Assembly (NCBI GenBank): GCA_014860005.1
Contig: JACZKP010000125.1
Location: forward strand, 1 to 64,000
DNA from: Verrucomicrobiota bacterium
Lineage (GTDB): Bacteria > Verrucomicrobiota > Verrucomicrobiae > Limisphaerales > UBA11358
Length of the DNA: 64,000 bases
Direction of reading: 5' to 3'
How positions within the stretch are numbered: the first letter of the stretch is position 1; every line of letters starts with the position of its first letter. Below, one piece after another: positions 1 to 9,725 of this stretch. The notes under the pieces are model-generated. The model made no database searches, was not told the origin of the DNA, and worked only from the letters and a program-made list of their open reading frames with translations. The position numbers and the translations under genes were made by a program.

Positions 1-402
1 GCAAAAAGCCAACCGGAGCGGCCGGGAATGCCAGCAGCGGCCCGGCGAGCGGGCCGCAGACCCTCGGTATTAGCAGCGACCGGGGACCGCAATAGTTTCC
101 ACTCCTTCAATCGGTTTTCTAAGTCCGACAAATTCCTAGCCAAGGGTGCAACACCACTGTTTTGGTGAGCGCGTCCATTTCGATGTGGTTCACAAACCGT
201 TGCCAACCTTTTACCCAAGTCCGGCCACCAGTGCAAGGAAGGTGGCATCGAATTCATCGGATAGTTTTCGGCAAGGATTCGCTCGTCGCGGGATTCAAAC
301 GGAGTGCGCGTCTGCGCCCGTCGCCGCGGCGCCGGTTCAGAGCCGCCTGTGCGATCCATTCAACTGCGTAATGAGCTTGAATGGCGGCCGTGCGCCAGCA
401 CC
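1..402. other. left-edge stretch without a convincing gene
   Basis: No frame here gives a recognisable protein. One forward frame is open from the window edge to a stop near 110 and could be the tail of a gene that starts outside, but it has no recognisable motif. A strong GC hairpin lies at 37-57 (8-bp arms GCGGCCCG and CGGGCCGC, 5-nt loop) with no T-run after it, so it is not a clear terminator. Confidence 0.4.
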
Positions 403-484
403 GGCTTGCGGGAATTTCTCGAAGGCACAGCGCGGAATCTTCGTCACGACGTAATCAATGCTCGGCTCGAAGTTCGCGGGGGGG
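403..484 (-). pseudogene. short carB fragment, near-copy of the carB gene in this window
   Basis: About 80 bases match the carB stretch at 7544-7625 almost base for base, with about four differences, and lie in the same orientation. On the minus strand it encodes [23 protein letters not shown], the conserved CarB segment, then homology stops on both sides. It has no start, no catalytic region and no continuing frame, so it is a fragment. The family link is certain from the match. How it arose (a second, deleted carB copy or a small duplication) is open. Confidence 0.8.
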
Positions 485-547
485 CGAACTGATTTGCGCA
501 CTGATTTGCGTTGGCCAGTTTCCTCAACTCCACTACCCTCCTCAGCC

Positions 548-1273
548 ATGACCACCATTGATGAAATCGCCCCCGACATTTTCCGGCTCTCCATTTACGT
601 TCCGGCCTTCGACATGCAGTTCAATCACTTCCTCGTGCGTGATGACCAACCGCTGCTTTTTCACGCCGGGTTGAAGGGAATGTTCCCTGCCTTGCGGGAA
701 GCCGTTACCACGCTGATTGACCCGGCAAAGCTTCGGCATATCGCTTGGAGTCATTTTGAATCCGATGAATGTGGCGCGCTCAACGACTGGCTGCAACTCG
801 CGCCCCAGGCCCAGCCGGTCTGCACCCTCGTCGGCAAGCTGGTGAGCGTGGACGATTTCTCCCTCCGCCCCGCGTTTGGCATGACGGCGGATGACGTTCT
901 CACCACCGGCAAGTATCGCTATCGGTTCTATCGTTCGCCGCACATTCCGCATGGTTGGGATGCGGGCGTGCTGTTCGAGGAGACGCGCAAAACGTTGTTC
1001 TGCTCCGACCTCTTTCATCACTTCGGCAACGTTGCTCCCGTGACCTCGTCGGACTTGATCGAGCCGACGCAGAAGGCGATGCAACAAATGCAGCAAGGCC
1101 CGCTGGCCGGCTACATGCCCTACACGTGCCAGACCGATGGCGTCCTGCGCACGCTGGCCGAACTCAAACCGGAAACGCTGGCGGTCATGCACGGCTCGTC
1201 CTACCTCGGCAAAGGCAACCGGCTGCTCACCGACTTGGCGGGAGTGATCAAAGCCGAATTCGACAGAGCGTAA
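548..1273 (+). CDS. metallo-beta-lactamase-fold hydrolase, flavodiiron-like
   Basis: 241 residues in the fold of the oxygen-binding diiron/MBL superfamily. The sequence SHFESDECG near residue 75 resembles the HxExD metal motif of flavodiiron proteins. SPHIPHGWD near 125, FCSDLFHH near 145 and MHGSS near 215 supply further His/Asp residues in the expected order. There is no flavodoxin domain, so it is a stand-alone MBL domain; the substrate cannot be told. The ATG at 548 is preferred over an upstream in-frame start because the extra 30 residues are low-complexity and run through the carB fragment. A REP-type element follows the stop, and the next gene is on the other strand, so it appears monocistronic. 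Confidence 0.75.
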   Translation: MTTIDEIAPDIFRLSIYVPAFDMQFNHFLVRDDQPLLFHAGLKGMFPALREAVTTLIDPAKLRHIAWSHFESDECGALNDWLQLAPQAQPVCTLVGKLVSVDDFSLRPAFGMTADDVLTTGKYRYRFYRSPHIPHGWDAGVLFEETRKTLFCSDLFHHFGNVAPVTSSDLIEPTQKAMQQMQQGPLAGYMPYTCQTDGVLRTLAELKPETLAVMHGSSYLGKGNRLLTDLAGVIKAEFDRA

Positions 1274-1289
1274 ACGATGCGCCCCGGTC

Positions 1290-1381
1290 GTAGCGCAGGT
1301 TGGCAGACTGCGCTGGCGCCGATTGGTAAGCGGCGGTGGCGAAAAAAGGCCGGACGCGCTGCAGGTTGGCACCTGCCCTAC
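1290..1381. repeat. two-arm palindromic element (REP-doublet type)
   Basis: Begins GTAG and ends CTAC. The left arm folds by GCGCAG pairing with CTGCGC, the right arm by GCAGGT pairing with ACCTGC. At 92 bases it is the longest GTAG-type member here. It sits just after the stop of the MBL-fold gene, a usual position for REP elements. Confidence 0.6.
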
Positions 1382-1384
1382 GCT

Positions 1385-1435
1385 GGAGCGCGACTGTGTC
1401 CGCAGGACCAGTCGCAGCGGATGGATGGGCGGAGG
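1385..1435. repeat. dispersed repeat A, copy 1
   Basis: Matches 3252-3302 with two differences in 51 bases. It contains short dyads around TGTCCGCAGGACCAGTC and has no coding sense. It lies directly after the REP-type element in the spacer between the MBL gene and the sensor kinase. Confidence 0.75.
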
Positions 1436-1450
1436 TGATGCAACGCCTTC

Positions 1451-1560
1451 AGCGTTGATGAATGGGTGGGGACGGTTTTCCGGGGTAGCCCCGCAAGCTT
1501 TCGGGGCAACTGCTGGGCTGATGGATTTGAATCTCGTTGGGATTCGTTGACGGAAGCGCG
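1451..1560. repeat. dispersed repeat B, copy 1
   Basis: Resembles 4595-4782: both start AGCGTTGATGAAT, share a GGGTAGC block, then CTGCTGGG and TGATGGATTTGA, and end near GTTGGGATTCG. Copy 2 has an extra internal block of roughly 75 bases. No coding sense. Together with repeat A it fills the 345-base spacer 1274-1618, which holds no gene. Confidence 0.6.
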
Positions 1561-1618
1561 GGGAAAATGCGCGGCGGTGGGAAATGACTGGCGACCCAAC
1601 CTCCCTGCTCGACCAATT

Positions 1619-2938
1619 CTATTTTACCTCAGAAGCAGCGCGATAGCGGTGCGGAAATACGACGCGGAACGTCGTGCCCGCTTCCGCCGAGCTGGCAATT
1701 TCCAGACTCGCATCGAGCAATTCGCACAGGCGCTTTACAATCGAAAGTCCGATCCCTTCGCCGGGGTCGTGATGGGTGGCTTTGGTTCGGAACGAGGTGT
1801 CCCCGGGGGCGGCCAGCACCTGCGAAGTTTCGCCCTTGATGGCCGCGGACTTCTCATCCGATTCCTTCGCGCTCGCAGTGGCTTCCTGCAAGCCAGCCTT
1901 CATGGACTGACCGGAATCAGACGTCATGCCCGGGCCGGTATCCTTGACCATCAACCACCAATTTTCTTTCTCCTCGCCCCAGCTTACCATGACGCCGCCG
2001 TCATGGGTGTATTTGAGCGCATTCACCAGCAAATTCTTTGCAAGCCTTCGGACCTTGTCGGCATCGCCCTCGACGGCCAGACGCAACGGTCCTTCCGTCT
2101 TCAGGAACAGTTTGCGCTCGCGGGCCAACGGCTGGTTGCCCTCGCACAACTTTGCGAGCAACTCGCCGGCATCGAAGGCGGCAAGCTTCCGTTCCTCCTG
2201 ACCGGCTTCCAGCCGCGCGAGTTCCATCAGTTCCCCCAGCATCGTGTTGAGTCCCTGCACGGCCCGCTGGAGGAACGCCCCGGATTCGATCCGGGCGGTA
2301 TCCCCCATGTCGATCCGGCTGGCTTGCGTCACGGCGATGCTGACGCCGAGCACATCGCTGTTGAGATCATGGACTGCCTGATGGAGCAACGTGGCGCGGC
2401 GCCGCTCCAGTTCGTTGACGGTGTCCAAGGCGTCCATCAGGTCGCCCACGCGTCCGGCGGCTTCCGCCTGTTGCATGCGCTGATATTGGCCGGCGCTCTC
2501 GCGGATCGTGTCATTGATCAGGTGGAGCAACTGCCGATACGCCTCCACCAACGTTGCGTGCTCCAACTCGGGATGCGCGGCGGCGATGCTGCCCAATTCC
2601 TCGAACAAGCATAACTGGAGGTGGCCGCATTCCCCGATGAGTTCCTGCAACCGATAGCCCTGCTGCCAGCGATGCAAGCCGTGTTTCACCCCTTCCTCTT
2701 TTTTGTCAACCTCGGCCGCCTGGGCATTCGCCCCGCCCGGACGGGAGCGCAGCTTGAATTGGTAAGCGTCGAGGATGGCCGGAATGTGATCGAGGAATTG
2801 CCCGAGCGTGAGCGCCCGCCCGGTTAATTGTTCCGGATCAGCGCGATCCAGCTTGCGCCAGGCCAGGAGGATAGCATCCCGGCGCGCGGCCAAGATATCA
2901 CTTAGGGCAGCCAACTGCTGGCTCGGGGTCAGAGCCAT
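1619..2938 (-). CDS. sensor histidine kinase with RsbRD-type N-terminus
   Basis: 439 residues. The N-terminal ~170 residues are helical and resemble the RsbT co-antagonist N-terminal region fused to many kinases. The phosphoacceptor is the His in AVHDLNSD near 190. The ATPase part shows the N-box NLLVNALKYT (~302), G1 DTGPGM (~333) and G2 GEGIGLS (~393). Between G1 and G2 there is an unusually long Ser/Thr/Lys-rich stretch of about 50 residues in the ATP-lid region. No membrane segment is visible, so it is probably cytoplasmic. No response regulator lies beside it. An in-frame TTG at 3001 would add 21 unconserved residues; the ATG is preferred. Confidence 0.85.
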   Translation of the reverse strand: MALTPSQQLAALSDILAARRDAILLAWRKLDRADPEQLTGRALTLGQFLDHIPAILDAYQFKLRSRPGGANAQAAEVDKKEEGVKHGLHRWQQGYRLQELIGECGHLQLCLFEELGSIAAAHPELEHATLVEAYRQLLHLINDTIRESAGQYQRMQQAEAAGRVGDLMDALDTVNELERRRATLLHQAVHDLNSDVLGVSIAVTQASRIDMGDTARIESGAFLQRAVQGLNTMLGELMELARLEAGQEERKLAAFDAGELLAKLCEGNQPLARERKLFLKTEGPLRLAVEGDADKVRRLAKNLLVNALKYTHDGGVMVSWGEEKENWWLMVKDTGPGMTSDSGQSMKAGLQEATASAKESDEKSAAIKGETSQVLAAPGDTSFRTKATHHDPGEGIGLSIVKRLCELLDASLEIASSAEAGTTFRVVFPHRYRAASEVK

Positions 2939-3053
2939 AATTGGGTCAATGCGGTGGTCAACGGTGTTATTTCCATTCAGCGCAACAGTGTGATTCTCCA
3001 AGTCGGCAGAGTCAATGCGCGCGATTGTCCGTGCCGCTGTCGGCCCGAGGAAT

Positions 3054-3117
3054 GGTGGCCGTGCGCAGCACCTACGCTGGGTGAATGGGCAAGATGAAAA
3101 CTACTCTGGAGGAGTTG
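3054..3117. repeat. dispersed repeat C, copy 1
   Basis: Near-match to 4431-4494: both begin GGTGGCCGTGCGCA, continue CACCTACGCTGGGTGA and end CTCTG(A/G)AGGAGTTG. Non-coding. With repeat A copy 2 it makes up the spacer 3002-3403, which contains no gene. Confidence 0.75.
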
Positions 3118-3251
3118 TGTCGGCGGAGGGCGAACCGCGAAAGACGCCAAATACGCGAACAAGAATTCGATTTTAACTTTCGCGTGGTGCATGTGGTTCG
3201 CGGTTGAATCAGGTGGCTGCAAAGATTCCGTTCCGGATGGAGCTTTCGGAC

Positions 3252-3302
3252 GGAGCGCGCCTGTGTCCGCAGGACCAGTCGCAGCGGGTGGATGGGCGGA
3301 GG
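3252..3302. repeat. dispersed repeat A, copy 2
   Basis: 49 of 51 bases match copy 1 at 1385-1435. It lies between the kinase gene and the M48 protease gene. Confidence 0.75.
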
Positions 3303-3403
3303 CGGTTGAAATATCTTGCGGCGGGGGTTTGTTGGTGGGCGGCACGCAAACACGCGCGGCTGGTCCCGCCTTGCCCGCCGTGCTCCCACCCGCAAGGCGT
3401 TTA

Positions 3404-4214
3404 CTACCGCTCCCTCTTCACTTTTTCGTATTCCGAAAGGGCCTTCGGCATCAAATCTTTGAGGTCTTCAATGCGGCGGTCATGCGACGGATGCGTTGAT
3501 GCGAACTCAGACGGTTGAGCGTCGCCTGCTTTACTCATCCGTTCCCAGAACGTAATCGCCTCGCGCGGGTCATAGCCGGCGCGCGCCATGTAAATCAAAC
3601 CCATCTGGTCCGCTTCAGTCTCATGCTCGCGACTGAATGGCAGCAGCACGCCGTATTGCGCCCCCGCGCCGAGCGCGGCCATGATCGTTTGCCGTTCGCC
3701 AGAATCCATGTTCCCCATCGAAAAACTGGCGCCGGCCATAGCCGTTTGCGCGAGGCTGGTGCGTAGCAGACGTTGCGAGCCGTGCCGCGCGATCGCGTGC
3801 GCCATTTCGTGGCCCATCACCGCAGCCAGTCCGTCCTCGGTTTTCGTGTAGGGGAGAATGCCGGTGTAAACGGCGATTTTCCCGCCGGGCAAACAGAATG
3901 CATTCGCCTGCGGACTATTCACCACGCTGACCGCCCATTTGAAATCCTTGGCGTCATCCCCCGTCGCCCGCGCGAGCCGTTCCGCGACCCGGACGACCAG
4001 ATCGTACTCCGGCCCGCGCTCGACCACCTCCAATTGCGACAGCACTTCGCAGAAAACTCTGCAGGCCCAAAGTCTCTTCCTGTTCGGAGGAAAGCGCCAC
4101 CCGTGCGCTTCGGCCCGTGATCGGATTCGTGACCTTTTCCGAACCGAAATATTGAAAAAGCATTACCCCTACAGCGATGAGGATGGGAAATATGATGAAC
4201 TTACGTCGGCGCAT
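3404..4214 (-). pseudogene. M48-family metalloprotease, interrupted by a frameshift
   Basis: The first frame (4214 to about 4050) gives MRRRKFIIFPILIAVGVMLF, a membrane anchor, then EETLGLQSF, the usual lead-in of M48 Ste24/LoiP-like proteases. The frame then drifts. The neighbouring frame continues exactly where homology should (EVLSQLEVVERGPEYD), through the zinc site HEMAHAIARHG and the third ligand in ETEADQMG, to a normal end at 3404. Removing one T from the TTTT run near 4056-4061 would restore a single ~269-residue protein. All catalytic residues are intact. It is either a real one-base frameshift or a sequencing error. If the GTG at 4045 were used, a protein lacking the membrane anchor would result. 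Confidence 0.85.
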
Positions 4215-4430
4215 AGATTTTGGTCTCTGGAACGGACCTTAATGCAATCGGAATATTATTCAATGGGTGAAGGACCCCAGAGTTGGGATCAGCGGATAGC
4301 GGATCGAGCTCCGGTATGGCGGCGGTGCTGCGTCGCCAGAGTGGGAGGTGGCACTGCCACCAGCAACGCCGCCGTACCAAACAACCGCAACGCGGTTGCA
4401 GCGTTCAGCCCAGCGTTGGCCGACGCAATT

Positions 4431-4494
4431 GGTGGCCGTGCGCAAGCACCTACGCTGGGTGACGAACGGAAATGAAAACACTCTGAAGGAGTTG
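4431..4494. repeat. dispersed repeat C, copy 2
   Basis: Counterpart of 3054-3117, same orientation. It lies in the gene-free spacer 4215-4794, directly before a REP-type element. Confidence 0.75.
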
Positions 4495-4510
4495 GAGCAA
4501 CCGATTCCTC

Positions 4511-4583
4511 GTAGCGGCTTTCGGGAGAAAGCCGGATTCTCCTGGCAAATGAAGATGGCGGCTCTCTGCCGAGAAGCCGCTAC
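4511..4583. repeat. two-arm palindromic element (REP-doublet type)
   Basis: Starts GTAG at 4511 and ends CTAC at 4583. The left arm pairs CGGCTTTC with GAAAGCCG across GGGA. The right arm pairs GCGGCTCTC with an AAGCCGC-ended strand. It is 73 bases long, the same size class as the copies at 8414, 20326 and 59377. Confidence 0.7.
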
Positions 4584-4594
4584 GCCCGTTTTGC

Positions 4595-4782
4595 AGCGTT
4601 GATGAATTTGTGGGTGACGGTTTCCCAGGGTAGCGCCAAATGCTTGCGGGGCGACTGCTGGGTTGATGGATTTGACTTGAGACGTTTGGGAAACCGCGAA
4701 AGGGGTTTGGCGAAGCCAAAGGCCGGTCAGGACCGAACGAGCGGGAGCGAGTGAGTCCATCCCGTTGGGATTCGCGGACGGA
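4595..4782. repeat. dispersed repeat B, copy 2
   Basis: Longer relative of 1451-1560, sharing both ends but with an extra internal block. It abuts the 3' end of the GNAT/ASCH gene and may mark the edge of the AT-richer module at 4.8-7.2 kb. Confidence 0.55.
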
Positions 4783-4794
4783 GTGCAGCAACGC

Positions 4795-5916
4795 CTAAAT
4801 CAATTCGGCCTGAGTTAAACGCGGGGCAACCGGGGCAGAGCTTGGAGCAGTGGTTCGCCTGTTTCCAAGCGAACCAACGTCCAAAGCCAGCGACATCGTG
4901 CTCTTAAAACAACCATGAAGATAAGCAGCAAGTGACACCGCTTTCGCCCAAGGTTTATTCTTTTCCAAAGTCATGTAGGACTGTGGTGGCGTGAGGTGTT
5001 CTTTGACCAAATGAGACATTTGAATCAAAGAAAGCCCATTTCGATAAGGCCTTACGTCATCAAGTTCGATGGCATAAAGCTCATCAGTGCCGGCGGCGTA
5101 AGCATCAAATTCGGCACGAGAACAACCAACCTGATCATGGAATCGCTCCCATATCACTTCAGGCTTGTTGGTTACGACGCCAGCAATGCGCGCTTCCCCG
5201 ATTAAGCACATTACCGGAGCAGAGGCATAAATATTGATTCTGTGGCCAATCCAGCGAGTCGAAAATTTCCGCCGCAACTCAACGGTCTTTTTCCGGCGCA
5301 TGATTCGCTCCGCGAACTCTGGCTTAACGCTCATCAAAAGTTGATTGTCGCTTGAGAATCCTCCGAATGAATACATATCAGCGAGTTTCGGGATTTTATG
5401 GAGCACTGAACTCCAAACTTCTGGGAACGTCGCCGAACACGCCAACTCGCGATCAAGAAGCCTATATTGCGCTTCCGCCAACTCCGCCGAACGAAAGCCA
5501 AATGATTGGAAGAAGTGGCCTTTCTCCTTCCAAAGCGATTCTGGCAAGGTGAAGTGGATGCCCTTGGCGAGGTCGCGAATTTCCAACGCCATCAGTGAGA
5601 AAAAAACCTCGCCCAAATTGGATTCTTGAATGTCTTCGTGAAGCCGCAGATGGCAAAACTTCGCGTTGCTCCCCTTTTTCACCACGGCTGAAACCGCAGG
5701 TTTCTCGTTAAGGTAGCCAATGAAAGCAACACGCTCGTCCTGACGGATGCCCGGCAACACCTTGCTTGAATACCAACGCTCGATTTCGGGGTACATCCGC
5801 TGGTTGGCCAGAATCAAATCCTCGAACTTCGCGAGGTGATCCGATTTACAGCGCACATCACCTTCAGCGAGCCGGACGATTTGAAAATTCTCTTTCACAC
5901 ACAAAGCTGCACTCAT
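4795..5916 (-). CDS. GNAT-like/ASCH two-domain protein
   Basis: 373 residues. The N-terminal ~170 residues have the look of a GNAT acyltransferase (RVAFIGYLNEKPAVSA, later FFQSFGFRSAE, like a GNAT C-terminal strand). The second part, from LLMSVKPEFAERIM, with KKTVELRRKF and GEARIAGVV, resembles a PUA-like ASCH domain that binds RNA or modified bases. The frame is AT-richer than its surroundings. It lies 47 bases downstream of the dCTP deaminase gene on the same strand, so the two probably form one unit; a joint role in nucleotide or modified-base metabolism is inference. The ATG at 5916 is chosen over an in-frame TTG at 5931. The C-terminal ~30 residues look unstructured. Confidence 0.6.
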   Translation of the reverse strand: MSAALCVKENFQIVRLAEGDVRCKSDHLAKFEDLILANQRMYPEIERWYSSKVLPGIRQDERVAFIGYLNEKPAVSAVVKKGSNAKFCHLRLHEDIQESNLGEVFFSLMALEIRDLAKGIHFTLPESLWKEKGHFFQSFGFRSAELAEAQYRLLDRELACSATFPEVWSSVLHKIPKLADMYSFGGFSSDNQLLMSVKPEFAERIMRRKKTVELRRKFSTRWIGHRINIYASAPVMCLIGEARIAGVVTNKPEVIWERFHDQVGCSRAEFDAYAAGTDELYAIELDDVRPYRNGLSLIQMSHLVKEHLTPPQSYMTLEKNKPWAKAVSLAAYLHGCFKSTMSLALDVGSLGNRRTTAPSSAPVAPRLTQAELI

Positions 5917-5963
5917 ACTTGCATCGCTCAAATTAATTTAACACCTAATTCTCGGTTTGTTAT

Positions 5964-7127
5964 TCACAGCCATTCACAAGGGCTAAAAAATCCAGACAAT
6001 TTTAGCTTTTGGTTCTCATAGCCACTTTTTCTGCGATTTAATTTTTGTTTTGGAGGTTTGCAGTCCTCAGACATTCTATAAAATGTAAGTCGCGCCATCT
6101 TTTCACCGTCAGTAAGCGTCACCTTTACATCGTGGCCCCGAACCTCAAAAATGAGTGGAGTTCCAGTTTGTCCATCGTCACGTTCGCGTCCGAAAAATGG
6201 ATGTACAAAACCGGCATAATGAATCCGCATTTCTCCGATTGTCTCGTCAATAGCCCTGCAATAAACCGCTATACCGCCAGGCAACGAGATTTTTTCCTTT
6301 GAAAGTAGAATGTGAAAAGCGTTTTTCTTGAGTCTGATGGAATTTTTGGGGCCGCTTTCGGCAGGAACTTGGTCGGATTTCATCAAACTCCATAGTTTTT
6401 TTGTATTTGTGGTCGCACCTCTCCACAATGGAATGACGTCCGGTTGATTAGAAGTTGCGCGAAACGCACAACCTCCAATTGAAGGGTCATTCTTCAAATC
6501 CACTGAAAGAGATCCATCTTGGAAAGTGCTACCTTGTAAAACAGTGCCAAACAATTCTCGTGCGCTGATTTCGCAGTCACAGGGCTTGCCATAAAAGAGG
6601 CGCAACTGTGACAAAGCAATCCCAGGCTTGACTCGCACGCGGAAGGTAATCGAAGTGATCTCGAGATACATTTGGCCGGTCGGGTGATGAAGATCATCAG
6701 GAGCGAAGCCCTCATAAGTATTCATACCATCAACAATAAGGCGCGCGAGCACATCAACTCGCCCTACAGAGCTTCTCGCGGTTGCTTGCCCGTAAATTTC
6801 CTTCGAAGTTAGCAGTTTTGATCCGAGGCGTTCATTAAGGCGGAAAACATAAGTTTGCTTAGGCTCCAGCAAATAGTGGGGGCGTTTACCCAACGGTTTC
6901 GCAAAATTTTTATTATTAAGAATTTGATCGTAGGTTTCACCGAATGGTTTAATACATCCCTCCAACATTTGATATCCTTCATCCGACAATGTCAGGTCAA
7001 TAGCTGAGTAGTCGATCGGATCATTTTCATCAGAAATATCCTCAATCCATCCCGGTTTGCAGAGTTGTGTAAGTTGTCCCTTGGAAAGAGCACCGGGAAC
7101 CCATTTGTTTAGAGGTGAAATGCTCAT
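5964..7127 (-). CDS. dcd: 2'-deoxycytidine 5'-triphosphate deaminase (double-domain type)
   Basis: 387 residues, about twice the E. coli Dcd length, as in the bacterial COG0717 group with two dUTPase-fold halves. The first half carries ARSSVGRVDVLARLIVDG and GQMYLEITSITFRVRVKPG followed by QLRLF, the deaminase active-site region. The second half repeats the fold (EMRIHYAGFVHPFFG, then MARLTFYRM). The expected product is dUTP plus ammonia. ATG 7127 is preferred; an upstream TTG at 7166 adds 13 residues. The gene is AT-rich beside GC-rich neighbours and starts only 51 bases after the carB stop, which suggests an acquired module. Homologues of dCTP deaminases serve in phage defence by nucleotide depletion; that role here is not shown. 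Confidence 0.8.
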   Translation of the reverse strand: MSISPLNKWVPGALSKGQLTQLCKPGWIEDISDENDPIDYSAIDLTLSDEGYQMLEGCIKPFGETYDQILNNKNFAKPLGKRPHYLLEPKQTYVFRLNERLGSKLLTSKEIYGQATARSSVGRVDVLARLIVDGMNTYEGFAPDDLHHPTGQMYLEITSITFRVRVKPGIALSQLRLFYGKPCDCEISARELFGTVLQGSTFQDGSLSVDLKNDPSIGGCAFRATSNQPDVIPLWRGATTNTKKLWSLMKSDQVPAESGPKNSIRLKKNAFHILLSKEKISLPGGIAVYCRAIDETIGEMRIHYAGFVHPFFGRERDDGQTGTPLIFEVRGHDVKVTLTDGEKMARLTFYRMSEDCKPPKQKLNRRKSGYENQKLKLSGFFSPCEWL

Positions 7128-7178
7128 CGCGCAGCGCGAGTCTAGTAAATCATTATTGAAGTGCAATGATATGGCGCG

Positions 7179-8759
<1,581 letters not shown>

Positions 8760-8954
8760 TTTTCAGTTGGTTCTGCCGGCGGGACGCGCGCCAGCACACT
8801 TCAAACGGCCCAGATGAAACACGGATTTGCCTTTGAAAGCGAGAGGGAAAAACGCCACTGGAAAAATCCCAAGCTCAAAGGCCAAACGCTGAAAGAAATC
8901 CGAAAGCCGAACGTGAAGTGAACCGGTGGTTGGCCACCCGGACTTCGGGTTTCG

Positions 8955-9716
8955 TCATTTGGGTCTGCCCTGCACCGTGCCGGTCATGGGCACAAAGCGC
9001 ACGGGCAGGACGGCGCGGCGTTCCAGTTTCTCGCCGCGTTTGGTGAGGAGGATCAAATCCTGGTTTCCCGCAGGGCCGACGGGGATGATCATTCGCCCGC
9101 CATTTTTGAGTTGATCCACCAACGGCTGCGGCACGTTCTCGGGCGCGCAGGTGACGATGATGGCGTCGAAGGGCGCGGCTTCCGGCCAACCCTTGTAGCC
9201 ATCACCCGCGCGCACGAAGATGTTCGTGTAGCCGAGCCGTTTCAGGTCGGCCTCGGCGCGTTGGGCGAGCGGTTCGACGATTTCAATCGTGTAAACTTCC
9301 TTCACCAGTTCGGCGAGCACGGCGGCCTGATAACCCGAGCCGGTGCCGATTTCGAGCACGCGCTCGGTCGGCTGGGGATCTAGCTGCTCGGTCATGAAGG
9401 CGACGATGTAAGGTTGCGAGATCGTCTGGCCATGACCGATGGGCAACGGGTGGTCACCATACGCCTGGTGACGAGACTGTTCCGGCACGAGTTCGTGGCG
9501 GGGAACTTTTTCCATGACCGCCAGCACGCGCGCATTGGTGATGCCGCGTCCCGGTCCCGATAGTTGTTCTTGAACCATGCGTTTGCGTTCGACGGCGAAC
9601 CGATCCTCGGTGGTGCTTACGGCACCGTTGGCCGGGCCGTGCCCACAACTCCAGAGGAACGCGAACCCCGGAACAAGTGCAAGCCCCAAAAAGTGGTTCA
9701 AGCAATGGCTTTTCAT
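8955..9716 (-). CDS. pcm: protein-L-isoaspartate O-methyltransferase with lipoprotein-like signal
   Basis: 253 residues. The PIMT core is clear: PIGHGQTISQPYIVAFMTE (~92-110), the SAM motif VLEIGTGSGYQAAVLAEL (~120-137), IIVTCAPENVP, and the C-terminal GGRMIIPVG and RFVPMTG. It repairs isoaspartyl residues using SAM. The first ~25 residues are a hydrophobic leader ending LWSC, a lipobox-like sequence, so it may be an exported lipoprotein; E. coli Pcm is cytosolic with no leader. ATG 9716 is used; a later start (MVQEQLSG) would remove the leader. It follows the APC transporter gene by nine bases and may be co-transcribed with it. Confidence 0.9.
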   Translation of the reverse strand: MKSHCLNHFLGLALVPGFAFLWSCGHGPANGAVSTTEDRFAVERKRMVQEQLSGPGRGITNARVLAVMEKVPRHELVPEQSRHQAYGDHPLPIGHGQTISQPYIVAFMTEQLDPQPTERVLEIGTGSGYQAAVLAELVKEVYTIEIVEPLAQRAEADLKRLGYTNIFVRAGDGYKGWPEAAPFDAIIVTCAPENVPQPLVDQLKNGGRMIIPVGPAGNQDLILLTKRGEKLERRAVLPVRFVPMTGTVQGRPK

Positions 9717-9725
9717 GCCCCCAAT

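Noticed and set aside
542..1372. Long minus-strand frame over the MBL-fold gene
   Set aside because: It is antisense to a gene with clear metal-binding motifs, and its own translation is Arg-rich without any family features.
1466..2614. Long plus-strand frame over the sensor kinase
   Set aside because: Shadow of the kinase: the opposite strand has all kinase motifs, and GC-rich coding often opens the antisense frame.
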